A stretch of DNA of 6,068 nucleotides from an uncultured Ruminococcus sp. (lineage in GTDB: Bacteria; Bacillota_A; Clostridia; Oscillospirales; Ruminococcaceae): the NCBI GenBank assembly GCA_937880065.1, contig CALFMA010000460.1, positions 1-6,068 on the forward strand. The letters run 5' to 3'. Position numbers and translations under genes: made by a program. Below are positions 1 to 5,631 of this stretch, in pieces. The first letter of the stretch is position 1. Every line of letters begins with the position of its first letter. A model generated the notes under the pieces. That model was given only the letters and a program-made list of their open reading frames with translations, ran no database searches and had not been told where the DNA came from.

Positions 1-133
1 TGTCATACCTATCTGTTTTTTCTTTAATCAAACGAGTTTTTAGAGATACCCTCAATAGATTTTTCTCTTTATTGTATTCGGATTTTTTGTTCGGTGTTAC
101 TTTGGAATTATAAAACAACAGTAAAAAAAACAC
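1..133. other. AT-rich upstream stretch, no supported gene
   Basis: This stretch precedes the promoter of the threonine operon. It is very AT-rich. One forward frame is open from position 3 to a TAA at 111-113 and one reverse frame is open from about 133 to the window edge. Neither has a ribosome binding site or a recognisable protein motif, so both may be chance. It could hold the tail of an upstream gene, but I cannot support one. Confidence 0.4.
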
Positions 134-162
134 TTGACAACGGTTTGAAAATGTGGTATCAT
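134..162 (+). promoter_or_regulatory. Vegetative sigma-A promoter of the T-box/thrS operon
   Basis: A perfect -35 box TTGACA lies at 134-139. After exactly 17 bases comes the -10 box TATCAT at 157-162, one mismatch from consensus. A TG one base upstream of the -10 (154-155) makes it an extended -10 promoter. Transcription should begin around 168-171, just before the first T-box stem, which fits a leader that starts with Stem I. The match is by eye, but the spacing and position relative to the riboswitch make it convincing. Confidence 0.85.
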
Positions 163-180
163 AAATGTATATCATAAAAC

Positions 181-406
181 TTTGACGAGGAAGGCTTTAT
201 CCGCCGTGATATTTCAGAGAGCTGCCGTGTGGTGCGAGGCAGTATATCAAGGGTAACAGCACACCGCCTCCGAGTGCGTCCAATAAACGACGGCTGACTT
301 CCGTTATAAAGTCGCAATGAGATGCGGTTTTCCGCATAAATCAGGGTGGAACCACGGTTGAATTATCGTCCCTTGTGCCTTTTCGGGTATGAGGGACTTT
401 TTGTTT
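181..406 (+). ncRNA. T-box riboswitch leader, threonine-type
   Basis: This leader senses the charging state of tRNA-Thr and controls readthrough into the downstream operon. Stem I is closed by GACG 184-187 with CGTC 277-280. Its distal arm pairs TGATAT 207-212 with ATATCA 244-249 and CTGCC 222-226 with GGCAG 238-242, and carries the typical AGAGAG and GGTGCGA loop motifs. The likely specifier codon is ACC at 263-265 (Thr), followed by a purine and GAG at 272-274 in the usual spacing; ACA at 256-258 or 261-263 are alternatives, also Thr. Stem II pairs 290-293 with 301-304 and is crossed by a pseudoknot, 296-300 with 309-313. Stem III pairs 322-327 with 332-337 around TTTT. The T-box AGGGTGGAACCACG is at 343-356. 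The antiterminator pairs 343-346 with 370-373 and 354-356 with 367-369, leaving a seven-base bulge whose TGGA (347-350) would pair with a UCCA tRNA end. Confidence 0.96.
368..406 (+). terminator. T-box-controlled intrinsic terminator
   Basis: GTCCCT at 368-373 pairs with AGGGAC at 392-397. The stem extends inward through wobble pairs to CC 378-379 with GG 386-387, and a T-rich tract (398-406) follows. The left arm overlaps bases 367-373 needed for the antiterminator, so the two folds exclude each other. This is the expression platform: charged tRNA-Thr gives termination, uncharged tRNA-Thr gives readthrough. Confidence 0.93.
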
Positions 407-418
407 AAGGAGGGAAAA

Positions 419-730
419 ATGGCTTATACATTGCATATTTTCAGAGGTACAGAATGGACTGACGGAGCAGATGAACCAATAACTCCTGAGGAACTGCTTG
501 CAGTTGACGGAGTTTCAGAATTCAGTCAGCCTGCCATAAAAAACCCGATAACAGGTCTTATGCTCAGTACAGGCATGGATGATATGTATTCTTACGACGG
601 AAATGTTTTTCTGCTTAATGATGGTATGATAGAGATTGCCTGCCGTAACGATAATGTTGACGAAATATTCCGTCCTCTCGCTGAAGCTCTCGGAGCTGTC
701 ATACAGGGTGATGAAGGCGAATTCTATTGA
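419..730 (+). CDS. Small acidic protein of unknown function, first gene of the thrS operon
   Basis: I do not recognise this 103-residue protein. The ATG at 419 is chosen because AAGGAGGG at 407-414 sits four bases upstream. An in-frame ATG at 389 lies inside the terminator hairpin and has no such site. The protein is very acidic, with about 20 Asp/Glu against four Lys/Arg, and has no signal peptide or membrane segment, so it should be cytosolic. It begins MAYTLHIFRG; a TPEELL segment follows at about residues 23-28, and a short helix-like stretch, then an acidic GDEGEFY end, closes it. It is the first gene after the T-box and is followed 36 bases later by another small acidic gene and then thrS, so its expression should rise on threonine starvation. 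The alternation of short strand-like segments recalls small immunity-type or accessory proteins, but this is only an impression. Confidence 0.85.
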   Translation: MAYTLHIFRGTEWTDGADEPITPEELLAVDGVSEFSQPAIKNPITGLMLSTGMDDMYSYDGNVFLLNDGMIEIACRNDNVDEIFRPLAEALGAVIQGDEGEFY

Positions 731-766
731 TAATCATAACATTTATCATTGTGGGGAGGTGAAATA

Positions 767-1141
767 ATGAGCAATATAAAGTATAACGAGGAACAAGAGG
801 CTTTTGAACTTCCCTATAAGCTTTGGGATAATATGCTGACTATTCGTTTCTATGCGGAATCCGAGGAGGACATTACAGGCAATATCAGCGAAATTGCTAT
901 GAAGCTTGAAACCATAAACGGCGGAAAGGGTAAGCTTTCACGGCTTCTCACCGAGGACGCCATTTACAGAGGTTCTGAGGAATCCTTAAAGAAGAATATT
1001 ACCATTGACGAAATTTATGCAGATATTGACGAGGACGGAATTACATTCTGTTTTGTAGTTTCCAGCGAGGACGGGTATATGGAAGCCCAGTCCGTTGAAT
1101 TGTATGACGATGAATTTGAAATCGTGGGTAATGCGTATTAA
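767..1141 (+). CDS. Small acidic protein of unknown function, second gene of the thrS operon
   Basis: This gene encodes 124 residues. The ATG at 767 is preceded by GGAGG at 755-759, seven bases away; an in-frame TTG at 749 lies upstream of that site and is unlikely. The product is acidic (about 29 Asp/Glu, ten Lys/Arg), with no signal peptide or membrane segment. It opens with a YNEEQEAFELPYKLWDN segment, has a helix-like middle (about residues 38-70), then a strand-rich half including DGITFCFVVSSEDGYMEAQSVEL. This layout loosely recalls the small soluble DUF2262/DUF6985-type proteins often seen as immunity or accessory proteins. I could not confirm a family and give the resemblance little weight. 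It lies 36 bases after the preceding gene and 18 bases before thrS, with no terminator between, so it should share the T-box control. Confidence 0.85.
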   Translation: MSNIKYNEEQEAFELPYKLWDNMLTIRFYAESEEDITGNISEIAMKLETINGGKGKLSRLLTEDAIYRGSEESLKKNITIDEIYADIDEDGITFCFVVSSEDGYMEAQSVELYDDEFEIVGNAY

Positions 1142-1159
1142 TAAAAGGAGAGATTTACA

Positions 1160-3106
1160 ATGATTAAATTAACATTAAAAGACGGCAGTATCAGAGAAAT
1201 CGAAGCTGCATCATCTGCCGCTGAAATCGTAAAAGGCATAGGAATGGGACTTTACAAAGCTGCTTGCTGCGTAAAAATCAACGGCGAGGTTAAAGACCTC
1301 CGCACAATTATCGACAGCGACTGCGAATTTGAAGTCTGCACATTCGACTCAATTGAGGGTAAAAAGACATTCTGGCATACAGCTTCACATATCCTTGCAC
1401 AGGCTGTAAAGCGTCTTTACCCCGATACAAAGCTTGCTATCGGACCTGCTATCGACAACGGCTTCTACTACGATTTCGACGTAGAAAAGCCATTCTCACA
1501 GGAAGAACTTGACAAAATTGAAGCTGAAATGAAGAAAATCGTCAAGGAGGGCATTGCTCTTGAACAGTATGAAATGTCCCCTGCTGACGCTATCGCTTCC
1601 CTCAAAGAGGCTGGCGAAATCTACAAGGTTGAGCTTTGCGAGGAACACGCTGACAAGGGCGAGCCTATTTCATTCTACAAGCAGGGCGAGTTCTCTGACC
1701 TCTGTGCAGGCCCTCACCTTATGACAACTGCTCCCGTTAAGGCATTCAAGCTTCTCTCCTGCACAGGTGCTTACTGGAGAGGTTCTGAGAAAAACAAGAT
1801 GCTTTCACGTATCTATGCAACTGCATATCCAAAGGCTGCTGACCTTGAAGCTGATATTAAGCAGCGTGAGGAAGCTAAACTCCGTGACCACAACAAGCTT
1901 GGACGTGAACTTGAATTCTTCACAACTGTTGACTGCATCGGTCAGGGACTTCCAATTCTTCTCCCAAAGGGTTCAAGAGTTATCCAGCTTCTCCAGCGCT
2001 GGATTGAGGACGAGGAGCAGAAGCGTGGCTACCTCCTTACAAAAACTCCTCTTATGGCTAAGAGAGAACTTTATAAAATTTCAGGACATTGGGACCACTA
2101 CCTTGACGGTATGTTCATTCTCGGTGACCCCCACGATGAGGAAAAGGAATGTTTCGCACTCCGTCCTATGACTTGTCCTTTCCAGTATCAGGTATTCCTC
2201 AACAGACAGCGTTCATACCGTGACCTGCCTATGCGTCTTGGCGAAACTTCAACACTTTTCAGAAATGAGGATTCAGGCGAAATGCACGGTCTTATCCGTG
2301 TTCGTCAGTTCACAATTTCAGAGGGACACCTCGTTCTCCGTCCTGAGCAGCTTGAAGAAGAATTCAAGGGCTGTCTTGAGCTTGCAAAATACGTTCTTGA
2401 TACTGTTGGTATGCTTGAGGATTGTACATTCAGATTCTCACAGTGGGACCCTGCAAATCCAAAGAACAAGTACGAGGGCACAGCTGAGCAGTGGAATGAA
2501 GCACAGACAATTATGGGCAAAATCCTTGATAATCTCGGCGTAGATTACGAAATCGGCATTGACGAAGCTGCATTCTACGGACCTAAGCTTGATATTCAGT
2601 ACAAGAACGTATACGGCAAGGAAGATACTATCGTTACAATTCAGGTTGACCAGCTTCTTGCAGAACAGTTTAATATGGAATACGTAGATGTTGACGGTTC
2701 AAAACGCAGACCTTACATCATTCACAGAACATCACTCGGCTGTTATGAAAGAACTCTTGCATACCTCATTGAAAAGTATGCAGGTGCATTCCCACTCTGG
2801 CTTGCTCCTGAGCAGGTAAAAATTGTTCCTGTTGCAGACCGTCACCTTGACTACTGCTACGAACTCAAAGCTCAGCTTGAAGCAGCTGGAATTCGCTGTT
2901 CAATTGACGACAGAGCTGAAAAGGTTGGTAAGAAGATTCGTGACGCTCGTCTTGAAAAGCTCCCTGTATGGATTACTGTGGGCGATAAGGAAGTTGAAAA
3001 CGGTACAGTTTCCGTTACTTCACGCCGTGAGGGTGACCTCGGCTCTATGACACAGGGCGAAATGCTTTCAAAGCTTCTTGATGATATTGCAAAAAAGGTT
3101 AGATAA
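1160..3106 (+). CDS. thrS: Threonyl-tRNA synthetase
   Basis: The 648-residue protein attaches threonine to tRNA-Thr using ATP in the cytoplasm, a class II synthetase of normal length. The ATG at 1160 follows AAGGAG at 1145-1150. An N-terminal TGS domain spans about residues 1-62. The editing domain (about 63-225) keeps the metal motif His73, His77, Cys182, His186, so hydrolysis of Ser-tRNA-Thr should be intact. The catalytic core (about 245-545) has motif 2 at FRNE (367-370, Arg368) and motif 3 at GCYER (527-531, Arg531). The expected zinc ligands are Cys339, His390 and His522. The anticodon-binding domain fills about 550-648. Several core segments differ from the common ThrRS form: TCPFQYQ rather than NCPGH-like, SEGHLVL rather than DDAHIF, and GCYER rather than GSxER. 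I recall this as a variant clade in Clostridia. Control by the upstream threonine T-box agrees with the identity. Confidence 0.98.
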   Translation: MIKLTLKDGSIREIEAASSAAEIVKGIGMGLYKAACCVKINGEVKDLRTIIDSDCEFEVCTFDSIEGKKTFWHTASHILAQAVKRLYPDTKLAIGPAIDNGFYYDFDVEKPFSQEELDKIEAEMKKIVKEGIALEQYEMSPADAIASLKEAGEIYKVELCEEHADKGEPISFYKQGEFSDLCAGPHLMTTAPVKAFKLLSCTGAYWRGSEKNKMLSRIYATAYPKAADLEADIKQREEAKLRDHNKLGRELEFFTTVDCIGQGLPILLPKGSRVIQLLQRWIEDEEQKRGYLLTKTPLMAKRELYKISGHWDHYLDGMFILGDPHDEEKECFALRPMTCPFQYQVFLNRQRSYRDLPMRLGETSTLFRNEDSGEMHGLIRVRQFTISEGHLVLRPEQLEEEFKGCLELAKYVLDTVGMLEDCTFRFSQWDPANPKNKYEGTAEQWNEAQTIMGKILDNLGVDYEIGIDEAAFYGPKLDIQYKNVYGKEDTIVTIQVDQLLAEQFNMEYVDVDGSKRRPYIIHRTSLGCYERTLAYLIEKYAGAFPLWLAPEQVKIVPVADRHLDYCYELKAQLEAAGIRCSIDDRAEKVGKKIRDARLEKLPVWITVGDKEVENGTVSVTSRREGDLGSMTQGEMLSKLLDDIAKKVR

Positions 3107-3108
3107 TT

Positions 3109-3266
3109 AAAAGAGCCATTAGCCTTTGGTGCGGTGAATTAATTCAAAATTAAGAAAAAAACGGTGGAATTTATTTCTGCCGTTTTTTTGTACGCTGATA
3201 TAATTTGTAGCTGCTGTATTTGTGCCAAATGTGTGAATTCACCGCCAAATCAGCTAACGGCTTTTT
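3109..3266. repeat. Long imperfect inverted repeat around the thrS terminator
   Basis: The left arm (3109-3145) and right arm (3235-3266) are nearly reverse complementary. AAAA 3109-3112 plus AGCC 3114-3117 match GGCT plus the T run at 3259-3266; TTAGC 3119-3123 matches GCTAA 3253-3257; TTTGG 3125-3129 matches CCAAA 3245-3249; GGTGAATT 3133-3140 matches AATTCACC 3236-3243. Small bulges separate the blocks. The arms start three bases after the thrS stop and enclose the terminator hairpin plus about 45 bases of AT-rich sequence. The shape suggests a palindromic intergenic repeat or a MITE-like element, but one copy in one window cannot prove mobility. Confidence 0.65.
3155..3189 (+). terminator. 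Intrinsic terminator of the thrS operon
   Basis: A 15-base-pair hairpin pairs 3155-3169 with 3175-3189 around a five-base loop. The core is CGG with CCG, preceded by seven A and followed by seven T. The A tract on the left mirrors the T tract on the right, so it may terminate in both directions. It lies 48 bases after the thrS stop and closes the operon. Confidence 0.9.
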
Positions 3267-3350
3267 CGGGAGTTTTTTGTTTATAATGCTGTGAATTTTA
3301 TATAGTATTTTAGGCAAAAGAACGAAAAATATTATTTTTATATAAAACTA

Positions 3351-3379
3351 TTGAAATTTCATATAATTTGTTGTATAAT
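3351..3379 (+). promoter_or_regulatory. Sigma-A promoter of the repeat-protein gene
   Basis: TTGAAA at 3351-3356 and a perfect TATAAT at 3374-3379 are separated by 17 bases. This predicts transcription from about 3385-3387 and a roughly 50-base leader before the ATG at 3435. A second TATAAT at 3362-3367 has no good -35 partner. The surrounding 3270-3434 stretch is extremely AT-rich and contains nothing else I can support. Confidence 0.8.
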
Positions 3380-3434
3380 GTAAGTGTTCAATATTTTTTA
3401 TTGAAATTTTAAAACTAAAGGGGTACTTTTATAT

Positions 3435-4751
3435 ATGAAAAAAATTATTGCAGGCGTTCTGGCATTAACTCTTGTTTGCGGATTTATTCCGTTTAACAAT
3501 AATACAACTGATAAATATACAGTTTATGCACAGGGCGAAACAGTGGAATATACCGAAGGAACTTACGGTGTGTTGAATTACAAAAATTTTGGCGATTACA
3601 TCGAGATTTCAAACTGTGATGTATCTGCCATTGAGGTTGAAATTCCCTCTGAGATTGACGGAGTCGCAGTTACAAATATTGGTATATCGGCATTTGGTGA
3701 TTGTGAAGCTCTTACTTCTGTTACAATTCCCGAAAGTGTTACAAGTATTAGCGGTTCTGCATTTTTATATTGTACATCACTTGCTTCCGTTACCATTCCA
3801 GATAGTGTTACAAGTATTGGTGGTTTTGCATTTGGTTTTTGTAAAAATCTGACTTCTGTAACAATTCCTGATAATGTTACAGATATTGGTGATTGTGCCT
3901 TTACTTCTTGCGAAGCTTTGACTTCAATAGATGTTTCTGAAGCAAATGATTACTATTCAAGTGTTGACGGTGTGTTGTTTAATAAGGATATGACTGATAT
4001 TATACAGTACCCTATTGGTAAAACTGATACAGATTATATAATCCCTAATAGTGTTACAAATATTGCTGTTTCAGCGTTTGAAGCTTGTAAAACACTTACT
4101 TCTGTTACATTTCCTAACGGTGTTACAAGTATTGGCGATTATGCGTTTGCTGGCTGTGCGTCTTTGACTTCTGTTACAATTCCTGATAGTGTTACGAGTA
4201 TTGGTTGGTCAGCATTTCATTCTTGTAAATCTCTTACTTCTGTAACAATTCCTGACGGTGTTAAAAGTATTAGTAATGCGATATTTAATTCTTGTGATGC
4301 TTTGACTTCAATAGACGTTTCCAAAACAAATGATTACTATTCAAGTGTTGACGGCGTACTGTTTAATAAGGATATGACTGCTATCATTCAGTACCCTGTT
4401 GGTAAAACTGATACAAAATATATAATCCCAGATGGTGTTACAAATATTGGTTGGTCAGCATTTGAAACTTGTAAAACTCTTACTTCTGTTACAATTCCTG
4501 ATAGTGTTACAAATATTCACGCTTTTGCGTTTGCTGGCTGTCAGTCTTTGACTTCTATTACAATTCCTGATAGTGTTACAAATATTCAATATAATACATT
4601 TGATAATGTAACTAAAAAAATTGAAACACACCATGCCCATATTTTCCATCTACCAAAACGAACTGAAGGAAGGCGAAAACGGACCTTCGCTTTTCCCCGA
4701 ATTGGGGGAAGAACCGGACGCGGAGAAAAGGTCGGCTTATGCTACCCGTGA
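3435..4751 (+). CDS. Secreted BspA-like leucine-rich-repeat protein, 3' end cut by a sequence junction
   Basis: The frame encodes 438 residues, but only about the first 395 belong to the protein. AAAGGGG at 3417-3423 serves the ATG at 3435. A signal peptide has a Lys-Lys start, a hydrophobic core at about residues 4-20 and a likely cleavage after Ala32 (VYA/Q). From about residue 82 come ten full repeats of the TpLRR/BspA type (LRR_5 family), each about 23 residues with the pattern IGxxAFxxCxxLTSVTIPDSVTS, plus a partial eleventh. Two are interrupted by an island with SSVDGVLFNKDMT (about 171-201 and 299-329). Such proteins are surface or secreted and often mediate adhesion, though the ligand here is unknown. 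No anchor or other C-terminal domain is visible. After about residue 396 the frame enters the foreign sequence and reads an unrelated Arg/Gly-rich tail to a chance stop, so the true C-terminus is missing or ends close to the join. Confidence 0.88.
   Translation: MKKIIAGVLALTLVCGFIPFNNNTTDKYTVYAQGETVEYTEGTYGVLNYKNFGDYIEISNCDVSAIEVEIPSEIDGVAVTNIGISAFGDCEALTSVTIPESVTSISGSAFLYCTSLASVTIPDSVTSIGGFAFGFCKNLTSVTIPDNVTDIGDCAFTSCEALTSIDVSEANDYYSSVDGVLFNKDMTDIIQYPIGKTDTDYIIPNSVTNIAVSAFEACKTLTSVTFPNGVTSIGDYAFAGCASLTSVTIPDSVTSIGWSAFHSCKSLTSVTIPDGVKSISNAIFNSCDALTSIDVSKTNDYYSSVDGVLFNKDMTAIIQYPVGKTDTKYIIPDGVTNIGWSAFETCKTLTSVTIPDSVTNIHAFAFAGCQSLTSITIPDSVTNIQYNTFDNVTKKIETHHAHIFHLPKRTEGRRKRTFAFPRIGGRTGRGEKVGLCYP
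3915..4605 (+). repeat. 384-bp tandem duplication within the repeat gene
   Basis: The stretch beginning at 3915 recurs at 4299, an offset of exactly 384 bases or 128 codons. The best-matching part is the island and following repeats, for example the segment at 3951 against 4335. Each unit holds one interrupted repeat and about three further repeats. By eye the copies are highly similar at DNA level, with many differences at third positions. The second unit is incomplete, since it diverges and then meets the junction. Shorter 69-base repeats run throughout the gene. Confidence 0.85.
4611..4633. other. Junction between two unrelated sequence types
   Basis: Up to about 4613 the sequence is a clear BspA repeat in AT-rich Firmicute style. 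After a run of seven A (4614-4620) the style changes at once: the repeat frame turns into a meaningless Arg/Gly-rich tail while a new 332-codon frame opens at 4633 with different codon choice and higher GC. No insertion sequence end, integrase, tRNA or target duplication is visible. The simplest explanation is a metagenome assembly join at the homopolymer; a true recombination or insertion event is the alternative. Confidence 0.75.
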
Positions 4752-5631
4752 AGAATACTTCGCCAGCTTTTTCACCCCGAAAAGAATCCTGCCTCTGCAT
4801 GCCCGCAAGAAAGCCAAGAAGGAAACGGAGGAATACAGGGCTGAAATCCTGGCTCATTTCGATGGGATAATCCTGCTGACCATCGAAAACAACAAGTCGA
4901 AGCAAACCATCGAGAACAAGAAGGAAGTGAAGCATCCGCATCATCCTTTTTGCCACATCGCCATCGATAGCCGAAAAGGGCATCAGTGGTTGGCCATCGA
5001 ACGCTCGTCGGCATTCGACAGTAATACCGAAACCATCTGCAAAATCCTGTGCGAAGGGATGAACTACAAGATGCATCCGGCCAATGTGCAGATGTGCTAC
5101 AAGGAAAAGCATCGGGCGAAGGTGGAATTCTGGAAGACCGTGAACGACATCAAGACGCTTTTTAATGACACGGTGAGGCAAATCCGCCTGGACTTCAACC
5201 AGAAGAAGGCAAAGGACAGCAAGCCCAATCCCTGCGACATGATGGGGATGATAGCGGCGATGGCCATGAAGGCGAATACCAACTCGGCACTGCTTTTCGG
5301 CACGGGGACAAATGAAGACGTGAAACTGGATGATATACGTGAAGACTTGGTGAACATTGCCGATGTCTGTATGAAGCAGAAGGAATACGACTTGGTGCTG
5401 AAGTTCAAGAAATTCGGCATCTATAAATATGGGGCAGACGTCAAGGCGCAATTCGGCGTGGATGATAGTGTGCTGTGTGACTTTGAGGTAGGAAAGAAAG
5501 AGATGGAAGAAGACAATCCGGATGGTACTTTCGGGTTGCTGCAATGGTTCGACCGTATAAATAAACTCATGGCTGATTATGAAGATACAACACCTGTTTT
5601 GCAAAGAAGAATGCGAAGCCGTAGAAGATGA
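4633..5631 (+). CDS. Conserved-looking protein of unknown function, Bacteroidales type
   Basis: I do not recognise this 332-residue protein. The ATG at 4633 is preferred over an in-frame TTG at 4621. There is no Shine-Dalgarno site, but an A-rich stretch lies upstream, as is usual in Bacteroidetes, although it overlaps the junction. There is no signal peptide or membrane segment, so it should be cytosolic. The N-terminal part has an acidic stretch (about 22-32) and a basic one (about 51-63). A strand-rich block follows: FDGIILLTIENN (76-87), a His-rich HPHHPFCHIAIDSRKGHQWL (101-120) and AIERSSAFDS (121-130). The rest is mainly helical, with a Met-rich segment at 203-213 and an Arg-rich tail at 325-332. 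The His cluster could bind metal, but there is no recognised catalytic pattern. Its 3' end overlaps the next gene by 53 bases, suggesting coupled translation. No function is proposed. Confidence 0.8.
   Translation: MPIFSIYQNELKEGENGPSLFPELGEEPDAEKRSAYATREEYFASFFTPKRILPLHARKKAKKETEEYRAEILAHFDGIILLTIENNKSKQTIENKKEVKHPHHPFCHIAIDSRKGHQWLAIERSSAFDSNTETICKILCEGMNYKMHPANVQMCYKEKHRAKVEFWKTVNDIKTLFNDTVRQIRLDFNQKKAKDSKPNPCDMMGMIAAMAMKANTNSALLFGTGTNEDVKLDDIREDLVNIADVCMKQKEYDLVLKFKKFGIYKYGADVKAQFGVDDSVLCDFEVGKKEMEEDNPDGTFGLLQWFDRINKLMADYEDTTPVLQRRMRSRRR

Noticed and set aside
1..133. Open frames on both strands, including a Lys-rich reverse frame starting from GTG near 133
   Set aside because: AT-rich sequence easily gives such frames; no ribosome binding site or recognisable protein is present, and the forward one is only 36 codons.
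389..418. Upstream in-frame ATG that would add ten residues to the first small gene
   Set aside because: It lies inside the terminator hairpin and has no ribosome binding site, while ATG 419 has AAGGAGGG at ideal distance.
3465..3485. Possible lipobox at Cys15 of the repeat protein
   Set aside because: The residue before Cys is Val rather than Gly, Ala or Ser, and a good signal peptidase I site exists after Ala32.
3660..4600. Regular short repeats that could suggest a CRISPR array or tandem-repeat locus
   Set aside because: The 69-base period keeps one reading frame and encodes leucine-rich repeats, with no constant repeat separated by unique spacers.
4600..4640. Insertion sequence or transposon end at the junction
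   Set aside because: No terminal inverted repeat, target duplication, transposase or integrase is visible on either side.
4612..5604. Long reverse-strand open frame of 330 codons opposite the unknown gene
   Set aside because: Its translation is rich in Phe, His and Leu without coherent protein character. The forward frame has a plausible composition, an ATG after an A-rich region and an overlapping downstream partner, so the reverse frame is a shadow.
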